Below the pieces are notes generated by a model that saw only the letters and a program-made list of their open reading frames with translations, did no database searches and was not told where the DNA came from. The translations under genes were made by a program, and so were the position numbers. Positions 50,246-57,494 of a DNA stretch of 64,000 bases are shown here, piece by piece. The stretch is taken from contig NZ_JAJISD010000015.1 in NCBI RefSeq assembly GCF_020880995.1, forward strand, positions 47,859 to 111,858, written 5' to 3'. Positions within the stretch are counted from its first letter, which is position 1, and every line of letters starts with the position of its first letter. This stretch comes from Reyranella aquatilis (GTDB taxonomy: Bacteria; Pseudomonadota; Alphaproteobacteria; Reyranellales; Reyranellaceae).

Positions 50246-51193
50246 ATGCTCGACGCCGAAGCCCGCATGCTGCTCGACCTGATGGACGCCGCCACCAAGT
50301 CCGGCCGCCCCAAGCTCGAGACCCTGCCGCACGCGATCGGCCGCGCGGCGGTCGACAAGATGTCGGAGGACAGCGAGGCCGATCCGCCCGAGGTCGCCCA
50401 GGTGATCGACGGCGCGCTGCCGGGGCCGCGCGGCGACATCCGCTACCGCCGCTATCAACCGCTCGGCGTGAACGGCGGCGTGCTGCCGACGCTGATCTAC
50501 TATCACGGCGGCGGCTTCGTGATCGGCAACATCGAGACGCACGATTCGACCTGCCGGCGGCTCGCCAACAGGAGCCGCTGCCAGGTGATCTCGATCGACT
50601 ATCGCCTGTCGCCCGAGCATCCCTTCCCCGCGCCGATCGACGACGGGATCGCGGCCTTCCGGCACATCCGCGACGAGGCCGCTGCCTTCGGCGCCGACGC
50701 CGTGCGGCTCGCGGTCGGCGGCGATTCGGCGGGCGGCGCGATGGCCGCCGTCGTGTGCCAGGCGATGCGCGACGCGAAGGAAACCGGCCCCGCCTTCCAG
50801 ATGCTGATCTATCCCGCGACCGACTCCAGCAAGGAGAGCGCCTCGCGCCAGGCCTGCGCCGAGGGCTACTTCCTCACCAAAGGCCTGATGGACTGGTTCT
50901 GGAAGGCCTATGTCCCGGCCGGCACCGACCTCGCCGACCTGCGCCTGTCGCCGCTGCTCGCCAAGGACTTCACCGGACTGCCGCCGGCCTTCGTCCTCAC
51001 CGCCGGCTACGACCCGCTGCGCGACGAGGGCCGCGCCTATGCCGACCGCCTGATCGACGCCGGCGTGAAGACGACCTACGTCAACTATCCCGGCACCATC
51101 CACGGCTTCTTCTCGCTGACGCGGTTCCTGAAGCAGGGGCTGAAGGCCAACGACGAGGCGGCCGCGGTGATGGGGGCGTTCTTCGGGACGTGA
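50246..51193 (+). CDS. HSL-family alpha/beta hydrolase (esterase/lipase)
   Basis: A 315-residue carboxylesterase of the hormone-sensitive-lipase group. The oxyanion motif is HGGGF (87-91), the nucleophile Ser161 lies in GGDSAGG, and the acid and base are in GYDPLRDEG and TIHGFFSL. No signal peptide, so cytosolic. Last gene of the Bug operon. Confidence 0.93.
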   Translation: MLDAEARMLLDLMDAATKSGRPKLETLPHAIGRAAVDKMSEDSEADPPEVAQVIDGALPGPRGDIRYRRYQPLGVNGGVLPTLIYYHGGGFVIGNIETHDSTCRRLANRSRCQVISIDYRLSPEHPFPAPIDDGIAAFRHIRDEAAAFGADAVRLAVGGDSAGGAMAAVVCQAMRDAKETGPAFQMLIYPATDSSKESASRQACAEGYFLTKGLMDWFWKAYVPAGTDLADLRLSPLLAKDFTGLPPAFVLTAGYDPLRDEGRAYADRLIDAGVKTTYVNYPGTIHGFFSLTRFLKQGLKANDEAAAVMGAFFGT

Positions 51194-51232
51194 TCGACGT
51201 CGCCCCTTCTACCGCGACCAAAGCACCACCAA

Positions 51233-51340
51233 CCTCATCCTGAGGAGCGGTCCGCAGGACCGCGTCTCGAAGGATGGGCAACGGACGGGGTGCGCGTGCC
51301 CACCCTTCGAGACGGCGCTTCGCGCCTCCTCAGGGTGAGG
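51233..51340. repeat. Composite palindromic repeat, full two-arm copy
   Basis: The left arm CCTCATCCTGAGGAGCGGTCC...CGTCTCGAAGGATGGGCAA, the spacer GGGGTGCGCGTGCCC, and the right arm CACCCTTCGAGACG...CTCCTCAGGGTGAGG. The right end overlaps the 3' end of the cyclase gene and supplies its stop codon. Confidence 0.82.
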
Positions 51341-53156
51341 TGGTTGTCTGGAGAGGCGCGGAGGTTGAAGGGCCGAGACGCACGAACCCAACCGGCCGAT
51401 CGAAGCCTTTCAGTGAGACCTCTTCCTCGCGCTTCGGGACGTCGGCGATGACGGTCTGGACGGCGGGATCGTCGGCTACGGCGCGGCTCAGCACGATGTC
51501 GCCGCCTTCGCTCTGGCCCTGCAGGCGGGCGGCCATGTTCACGGTCGAGCCGAAATAGTCGAGCCGGTCGTTCAGCGTCACCACCACGCTCGGGCCCATG
51601 TGGACGCCGAGCTTCAGCGTCAGATCCTGGTCGGCGATGCGGGCCTGCATGGCGAGCGCGGCACGCACCGCGTCGGCGGGATCGCCGAACGAGGCCATGA
51701 CCGCGTCGCCGATGGTCTTCACCACCGCGCCGTCATGGTCGCGCACGACCCCGGCCAGCAGCGCGAAATGCTCGCGCACGACATTGTAGGCAGCGCCGTC
51801 GCCCAGCCGCTCGTAGAGCGCCGTCGAGCCGCGCAGGTCGGAGAAGAGCAGCGCCACCTGGCTCACCCCCGCCTCGTCGCCCGGCCGCAGGGTCGCGGCG
51901 GCAAAGAGATCGCGGAAGGCCTGCAGCGAGATCACCTCCGGCACGGTCAGCGCCTCGCGCGTCCAGGTCCGGTCCTCGATCAGCGCCGCCAGCTCGAAGC
52001 CCGCCTCGTTCACGAACTCGATGGTCCCCGCCTCGCCCCCCGCTCCTTGTGAGGCCGCCGGCAATGCCTCGACGCCCGACGCCGTCACCTTGAGGCCGGG
52101 GAACGGCCCGCCTTCGTGCTCGACCTCGACCGTCCCGCCGGGATGGAGCGTGCGCAGCCGGTAGCGCCCCGGCGGCAGATCGACCGAAACGCTCCGCCGC
52201 TGCCCCGGCGCCAGCAGCAGCTGGACCGCGACATGCGGCGTCGCCATCGGGCCGGAGAGGCAGAACCCGCCCTCCATCAGCGGCCGCACCGCCGGCGCGG
52301 GCGCGAAGGAGAGCTCGACGTTCTTCTCGAAGTCGCGGTCGTAGTCGATGTTGCAGGAGGGGCAGTGCGCGCCTCGCGGCAGCTCGGAGAGCGCCGAGGC
52401 CGAGAGCTTGGGCCCGCGGCAGTTGGTGCAGAGCAGGTCCCAGCTCATGGTCAGCAGGCCCGCCCGCACCGCCGCAAGGCAGCCTTCGATGGCGGCGCGC
52501 GGCGCCACGCCGATCTGGCGCGCCAGCCGCTTGGGCTTGAGATGGGCGAGGTCGCTCGCCATGCCGCCCAGCACCGTGCCCGTCAGCACCCGGCCGAGCC
52601 CGTTGCCGTAGGGGCTGCGGTCGATCTCCACTGCCATCGCCGCCGCGCGCTCGAAGGCGCCGTCGGGCAGCGCCGGCTTCGGCAGCTCGAACGGCGTCTC
52701 GCGCTCGCCCTTGAGATGGGCCACCGCCTCCAGGACGCGCTTGCCCACGGCGGCGCCGGCCTGCTCGGCCAGCCGCTTGCCGAACAGGCGGCCCATCAGG
52801 GTGAGCGGCTCCCATTCGAGCGCGTAGGACACGACCGAACCGCCCTTGCCGTCAGGCTCGAGATCGAACACCGGCCCGAAGCGGCGGAACGGCCCCTTGG
52901 AGAAGACCCGCGACACGTTGAAATGGCGACCCAGCACCCACTCGTAGGGCTTCTCCTCCCATTCGAGCGTGAACCCGGCCGCCTTGCCCCGGCCGCGGCG
53001 CAGCACCGTCCCGTTGGGCTGCGGCGTCTCCTCCAGCAGATAGGGCGGCAGGCCCATCGCCTCGTTGAAGCGGTTGGTGTCGGCCAGCACCGGCCACAGC
53101 ACGGACGGCGGCAGATCGAAGGTCCAGCTCCAGGTGCGGCGCGAGAGAGGCGGCAT
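51330..53156 (-). CDS. SRPBCC-zinc ribbon-class III cyclase fusion protein
   Basis: A 608-residue cytosolic protein of three parts. Residues 1-150 form an SRPBCC-type ligand-binding domain (TFDLPPSVLWPVLADTNRFNE). A middle region has a zinc ribbon (LCTNCRG ... AHCPSCNIDYDRD) and DUF5939-like features. The C-terminal class III cyclase has metal aspartates in LFSDLRGSTALYERL and KTIGDAVMASFGD. Start MPPLSRR (53156) is taken by domain fit; 53228 is less likely. The last codons (S-P-stop) lie in the palindromic repeat. A ligand-gated cyclase is the natural inference. Confidence 0.87.
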   Translation of the reverse strand: MPPLSRRTWSWTFDLPPSVLWPVLADTNRFNEAMGLPPYLLEETPQPNGTVLRRGRGKAAGFTLEWEEKPYEWVLGRHFNVSRVFSKGPFRRFGPVFDLEPDGKGGSVVSYALEWEPLTLMGRLFGKRLAEQAGAAVGKRVLEAVAHLKGERETPFELPKPALPDGAFERAAAMAVEIDRSPYGNGLGRVLTGTVLGGMASDLAHLKPKRLARQIGVAPRAAIEGCLAAVRAGLLTMSWDLLCTNCRGPKLSASALSELPRGAHCPSCNIDYDRDFEKNVELSFAPAPAVRPLMEGGFCLSGPMATPHVAVQLLLAPGQRRSVSVDLPPGRYRLRTLHPGGTVEVEHEGGPFPGLKVTASGVEALPAASQGAGGEAGTIEFVNEAGFELAALIEDRTWTREALTVPEVISLQAFRDLFAAATLRPGDEAGVSQVALLFSDLRGSTALYERLGDGAAYNVVREHFALLAGVVRDHDGAVVKTIGDAVMASFGDPADAVRAALAMQARIADQDLTLKLGVHMGPSVVVTLNDRLDYFGSTVNMAARLQGQSEGGDIVLSRAVADDPAVQTVIADVPKREEEVSLKGFDRPVGFVRLGPSTSAPLQTTTSP

Positions 53157-53281
53157 GGGGCTGGTACTGTAGCACGCGGGCGGACGGATCAGGGGTGGGG
53201 ATCGTGGAGGGAATTGAGGTGGCGCCAAGACATATTCCGAGCGCGATATTCCAGAAAAAGGCAGTAACTAAGTACGATGAA

Positions 53282-54463
53282 TCACGATTGGATTTTCTCT
53301 AACGTGCTTGGGTCATAGGCATGGCCAGTGAGCAACAGCGCAGAGACAAGCGGTTTAGCTGCCCGCACACGCTCCATACTTGTAGAATACCGAGTCGGCT
53401 CGACATATGGCATGGCAACACCACAGGAATTCTGATCCGCTTTCGCCTGCATTTCAAAACATGCTAGCCCTGCCCCCAAGGTGATTAGTTTGCTCGCCAG
53501 CGGCGTCACCAGGAGTCGACAACCACCCAAGACACCAAGACTCTCCTTATAGCGAATCATTGCATTCAAAAGTTGCCTGTACGCTTCAAACGGCTGGGCT
53601 TCGTGTGCATAAAGAATATTCGAACGAGGAGTATCCGCTCGTTCGAAAAGCAATTCTCGATACTCAACCAAAAGCTGATCCGCTCGCCGATGATCTCGCG
53701 ATGGATGAGGCAGAACCGGACAAATCTCTGCGGATGGCGGGATATAATCCCAAACCTTTTCAAACTGACTCGCTCGCCTTTCACCTAGAATTGGGAACCA
53801 TACCGATGGCCATTCAGAAGCAGCCTCGCTATGTAGAATTTCAGAGAAACCTGGAATAAGCGTCAGGTCGCTGCGCGGATCCTCCGATCGGATATTGGCA
53901 TCCAGCAACGCATCTTCTGCCACTACAACTTGGAAATTTACGCCACCGGCATAAAGTGCATTTGAGCGCTGCAAATCCGGAAGTATCTTCTTCAGAATTC
54001 CCGTCATGATCGCCAAATAGGCGACTCTCGGAAGAGAACTCACATCGAGAACAATATCTGTATATTCATCAATCTGATTGAGAATTTTCTGCGCAGCCAT
54101 CCGCAATAGACTAGTCGGCCCGATATCACTCTCACCCGCCGAATTGGCGTTAAAAGACTCGCTAACAACACTTCCGATTGGCTTAAATATCTCTGCTAGA
54201 GCCTTTCCATTTTCTTCAGTTAATGACCGCAGCTCCTCGCTTATATGATAGGCGGAAAATTCGACGAGTAGGAGAGTTGCTTTGTCGATTTTCGGTTGCG
54301 AATACTCAACACTACGTACCAGTTCGCGCAATACAGATTGCGCGCGGAGATCAAATCCTCGCCCAGTTATATAGAGAAGGCGAACAGGGCGATTAGCGAA
54401 CAAATCGTCCCACATCTCAAAAACGTCGTTTCCCCTTCGAAACACATAAGATTGCCACAACAT
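53282..54463 (-). CDS. Uncharacterised 393-residue island protein
   Basis: Last gene of the island operon, starting one base after the ATPase stop. I do not recognise the family. Visible features: an opening WQSYVFRRGNDVFEMWDDL, a Rossmann-like beta-loop-helix at VRLLYITGRGFDLRA (27-41), a second alternating segment DIVLDVSSLPRVAYLAIM (136-153) that could be a beta strand, loop with Asp/Ser and helix, then the conserved-looking FPILGERRASQFEKVWDY and LPHPSRDHRRADQLLVEY (251-268), and finally SKLITLGAGLACFEMQ (324-339). There is no membrane span or signal. It may be a sensor or effector of the system. Earlier starts lie inside the ATPase gene and are rejected. Confidence 0.6.
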   Translation of the reverse strand: MLWQSYVFRRGNDVFEMWDDLFANRPVRLLYITGRGFDLRAQSVLRELVRSVEYSQPKIDKATLLLVEFSAYHISEELRSLTEENGKALAEIFKPIGSVVSESFNANSAGESDIGPTSLLRMAAQKILNQIDEYTDIVLDVSSLPRVAYLAIMTGILKKILPDLQRSNALYAGGVNFQVVVAEDALLDANIRSEDPRSDLTLIPGFSEILHSEAASEWPSVWFPILGERRASQFEKVWDYIPPSAEICPVLPHPSRDHRRADQLLVEYRELLFERADTPRSNILYAHEAQPFEAYRQLLNAMIRYKESLGVLGGCRLLVTPLASKLITLGAGLACFEMQAKADQNSCGVAMPYVEPTRYSTSMERVRAAKPLVSALLLTGHAYDPSTLEKIQS

Positions 54464-54464
54464 T

Positions 54465-56372
54465 TCACATGCTCCCGAGCCCTCGGGCAGCAACGCGCCC
54501 TTCTTCCATCCAACCAGCAAGATCCTTAACCGACACGTCCTGCCATCCACCCATTTGCAATGGCAACCCAAAGGCAGCACACAAACCTCGACTCAGGTAG
54601 AACACCGTCCCCCCTTGTCTTGATGTGCTCGCAGCACTGGGCCTAGGAGAAAGCAGGTTTTCCGCAACACATTCCGAAATCACTCTACGCAGGACACCTA
54701 ATGCGCCGATCTCCTTGCCTTCCAATTGCCGTAACTTTGTAAGTTCGCCATTCGATAGACGAACCCCTGTTACACCTGGTGCGTAGGGTGCATTTGGTAG
54801 GAATGTCTTCTCTCTGCAGAACGCTCCTATAGAGTTGAGCAAAGCAAATGCTCGCGTTCCCTCGGTGTGGCTGCGCGGAACAAACTCAAGCCGCCGTCTT
54901 GCGCTCTCATGTAACGTCTTATCCTGCTCGATGGGAGCGAGGGCAAACTCTTTACGAAGAATGCGCTTAGCCTTTATCTTTTCAAACAGCGCCGCTGCGA
55001 GTTGAAGAAGTTCATTAGGGTTATTATTAGCCAATATACAAAGACGCTCGACTCCATAGTAATATGGAATGCCCAGCTCCTCTCGCATCATGATTTCCGC
55101 AGCTGCTTGAAGCTGGGAGCTATCTCTCTCAACTAATTCATCATCTGAAAGCGGTGTCAGCTCCAGCGACAGCTGGCGCTTTCTTTCGTCTCTCTCGATC
55201 AAAACGCGAGCAACATAAAGGTCTTGAAGTGCATCCAGCGTGGCCACGTTTGACAACTCATCGACACGCTGCAGCCAACCTGAATACTTTGCATTAGATC
55301 TATGCCGTCGCAACGAAGTCAGAATCTTCTGCGCCCCAATAGCGATAGCTTCTTTAACTTCAGAGGGATAAATCTCGCCTCGTAGATTTTGCTCGAATGT
55401 TCCCAATGGAATTACGTCTTGGCGATTCATTCGCCTATCAAGGATGTTTTGAGCGAATGAAGTGAATTGGCTCTGGCCGGAGTTCCAAAGATCCTCAAGC
55501 GAATACTCGTGAGCTTCGCGCCCTTCACGCACACCGGGCGCCAGCAATTCATCCCCTAGGACAACCGTCCTTTCAGCCAACCAAACTGGAATTGACGGTC
55601 GCAGGTCCGTTAACTCCTTAAGCAAAAAAGCGCGCTGCCTCTTGCGAAGCTTATTTACGTCGTCGACCAGCAGCAGTCGACCAAACTCAATCTGTTTAGG
55701 CCCTATATAAAACAGTGCGCGTTGAAGCCACCGAATGCTTTCAAACCGCAAATGTCCGGGACCTTTCGAATTACCATCGTGCACCAACGCGTCGAGCGTT
55801 TTATATACATTTCGCTCGCAGCCCTCCGCCCAGCGCATTAACTCAAGCGCCGAATCAACCTTGGGAATATCATAAAATTCTTCTACTGAATCGCCGTAGA
55901 CAATCCGGACGTTCTGCAAGACATCGATACTTCTTTCTTCAAGGAAGGCTACGAGACTGCGCAGAGTTCGGGATACGACACGACAATTAAAGAGCGCTCG
56001 GAAAAGATTATCGTCAACTGCAGACAAACTCGGCGGAAGATCCGCATAGCCCGATGCACAAGACAGAAGCACTCCAAGCATCGAAGGGCCACTATCATCA
56101 AGCACATTGCGAGCACTTAGTCTTTGGAAAGTGTCGATCATCCCGTCCGATTGCCGGGCCGCCCAAAATGCTCTGAGACATGCTGGCGTAAAAGCGCGCA
56201 AAAGCGTCGTCTTACCTCCCCCCGGCGGACTGCGAAAAATATGAACGCCAGCAAGAAAAGCTTCGTCAGGAAGTCGGTCGAGAACACGCGGCGAAAACAG
56301 ACGCACAAAATCGTGGTCTGAGCCCATCTGCTCAAATCGACGATCCAGAAAAGGATTGGTCAGGTAGGCCAT
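54465..56372 (-). CDS. Large P-loop NTPase, ORC/AAA-like, of the island operon
   Basis: A 635-residue predicted ATPase. Walker A is FRSPPGGGKTTLLRAF with Lys54 and Thr55; the usual first Gly of GxxxxGKT is Ser48. Walker B is GRLLLVDDVNKL (Asp237-238), followed by a PVWLAERTVVL strand like sensor I of STAND/ORC-type ATPases. The C-terminal third is helical with winged-helix-like pieces. The start ATG overlaps the stop of the PRTase gene by one base (tgATG). In conflict systems such ATPases are regulators that hold and release effectors; that role is inferred here. Confidence 0.72.
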   Translation of the reverse strand: MAYLTNPFLDRRFEQMGSDHDFVRLFSPRVLDRLPDEAFLAGVHIFRSPPGGGKTTLLRAFTPACLRAFWAARQSDGMIDTFQRLSARNVLDDSGPSMLGVLLSCASGYADLPPSLSAVDDNLFRALFNCRVVSRTLRSLVAFLEERSIDVLQNVRIVYGDSVEEFYDIPKVDSALELMRWAEGCERNVYKTLDALVHDGNSKGPGHLRFESIRWLQRALFYIGPKQIEFGRLLLVDDVNKLRKRQRAFLLKELTDLRPSIPVWLAERTVVLGDELLAPGVREGREAHEYSLEDLWNSGQSQFTSFAQNILDRRMNRQDVIPLGTFEQNLRGEIYPSEVKEAIAIGAQKILTSLRRHRSNAKYSGWLQRVDELSNVATLDALQDLYVARVLIERDERKRQLSLELTPLSDDELVERDSSQLQAAAEIMMREELGIPYYYGVERLCILANNNPNELLQLAAALFEKIKAKRILRKEFALAPIEQDKTLHESARRRLEFVPRSHTEGTRAFALLNSIGAFCREKTFLPNAPYAPGVTGVRLSNGELTKLRQLEGKEIGALGVLRRVISECVAENLLSPRPSAASTSRQGGTVFYLSRGLCAAFGLPLQMGGWQDVSVKDLAGWMEEGRVAARGLGSM

Positions 56373-57478
56373 CAGAATTCTCTGTGGCGGCTCACGCGCG
56401 GAAATAGTCCGCGAAACTCAGTCCACTCCGGGCCCCAGAGTATGTAGAGGGAATTGTTAGGAGTGTTATGAAAAAGGATTACCGGGAGCGCACATCCTGC
56501 AAAGCCCAGGCGCGCATCGTCCGTTCCACCAATGCGGAAATGTTTGTCAGCAACCCTTTGATCACAATACTGATCCTTTGTAAGGATTGGCTGAAGCGAT
56601 GGGTAATTCTCTGGCGCTAGTTTGTCACTTCGCTCGATAGGACAGAGGACACGCACATGTAAAGGCTTGTACCCTCGCTCAGAGGTGAACCTGTCGGCCC
56701 AATATTCGATATGATCGATCGCCTGCCTAGTAGCGACATACAAGAGAAGAAACACTTCATAATTTGTGGAATCGACCAAATCCCCTCGATTTAGCCTGTC
56801 GTATATTTTCTTAAGCTTTCCTTTAAAGTCTTTTTTCTCCGCGTCATAACGTATGTAGGTGTTGCCACTTCCCGAAAAATCATCGATGAGCCAAACAAGA
56901 TTGAAGCGTGGTCGCGAGCTATTATAACCTCGAGAATTTAGTGACTTCTCTAGCTCGACCACCATATCTTCGGCTTTATCATCGGCCAACTCATAAGCAT
57001 GCCAGATTTGCTCGTTGCTAATTTCATTGTTACTCGCGCGTCGCAACTCGTTAGTGCGTGCACCATCGCTCAATCCTAAATACAACGACTTCAGTTGCAG
57101 CTCTGCAAACCTGCGATGATTTGTGATTGCTCCAACAAGATGCCTAGAAACGCTCAACTCCTCAGCCACAATACGCATACGCTCATCGGCTATGATATCG
57201 GGGTACGAAATTTGCACTAAATGAGATAATTCTTGATCAGAGAAGTACACCAGCTTTTCAACAACAAAGTCGAGCGCAGCCTTTCGATCTTCCATGTCAA
57301 ATTGCCGGAGCCATAAAGCGAGGCTCTCTATAAAATGCTGTCCCGGCGCAAATCGCTGATACCGATCGTACTTAAAATCCGCCAGCAATTGCAAAATCGG
57401 TACGTACTTAAGCACCGATTCATCCTGGGACCACCCCATTATCTTCGCTAACAGTTGCTGGGCGTTAAAATCGTTCAT
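56372..57478 (-). CDS. Phosphoribosyltransferase-like protein, PRTase-CE type
   Basis: A 368-residue protein. A helical N-terminal part (1-185) precedes FNLVWLIDDFSGSGNTYIR, where DDFSGSGNT (199-207) has the form of the PRPP-binding loop of type I phosphoribosyltransferases. Near the C terminus LGFAGCALPVILFHNTPNNS, followed by LW, resembles the NTPNNxLxxxW segment of the PRTase-CE group proposed to act in prokaryotic conflict systems. No purine or pyrimidine salvage family fits. It lies 16 bases after the SIS-HAD gene and overlaps the ATPase start by one base. The substrate is unknown; base release, nucleotide modification or signal synthesis are possible. Confidence 0.7.
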   Translation of the reverse strand: MNDFNAQQLLAKIMGWSQDESVLKYVPILQLLADFKYDRYQRFAPGQHFIESLALWLRQFDMEDRKAALDFVVEKLVYFSDQELSHLVQISYPDIIADERMRIVAEELSVSRHLVGAITNHRRFAELQLKSLYLGLSDGARTNELRRASNNEISNEQIWHAYELADDKAEDMVVELEKSLNSRGYNSSRPRFNLVWLIDDFSGSGNTYIRYDAEKKDFKGKLKKIYDRLNRGDLVDSTNYEVFLLLYVATRQAIDHIEYWADRFTSERGYKPLHVRVLCPIERSDKLAPENYPSLQPILTKDQYCDQRVADKHFRIGGTDDARLGFAGCALPVILFHNTPNNSLYILWGPEWTEFRGLFPRVSRHREF

Positions 57479-57494
57479 CGGCTGAATGACGGTC

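Noticed and set aside
47762..51103. 1113-codon minus-strand frame
   Set aside because: Runs antisense to the Bug, pseudo-hydrolase and HSL genes and shows no domain; the true gene here is the short DUF3833 lipoprotein in another frame.
51233..51340. CRISPR array made of the palindromic repeats
   Set aside because: Copies are dispersed singly, inverted rather than directly repeated, and have no regular spacers or cas genes.
53560..53859. 99-codon plus-strand ORF within the island's last gene
   Set aside because: No ribosome binding site or similarity and antisense to a gene with better coding signs.
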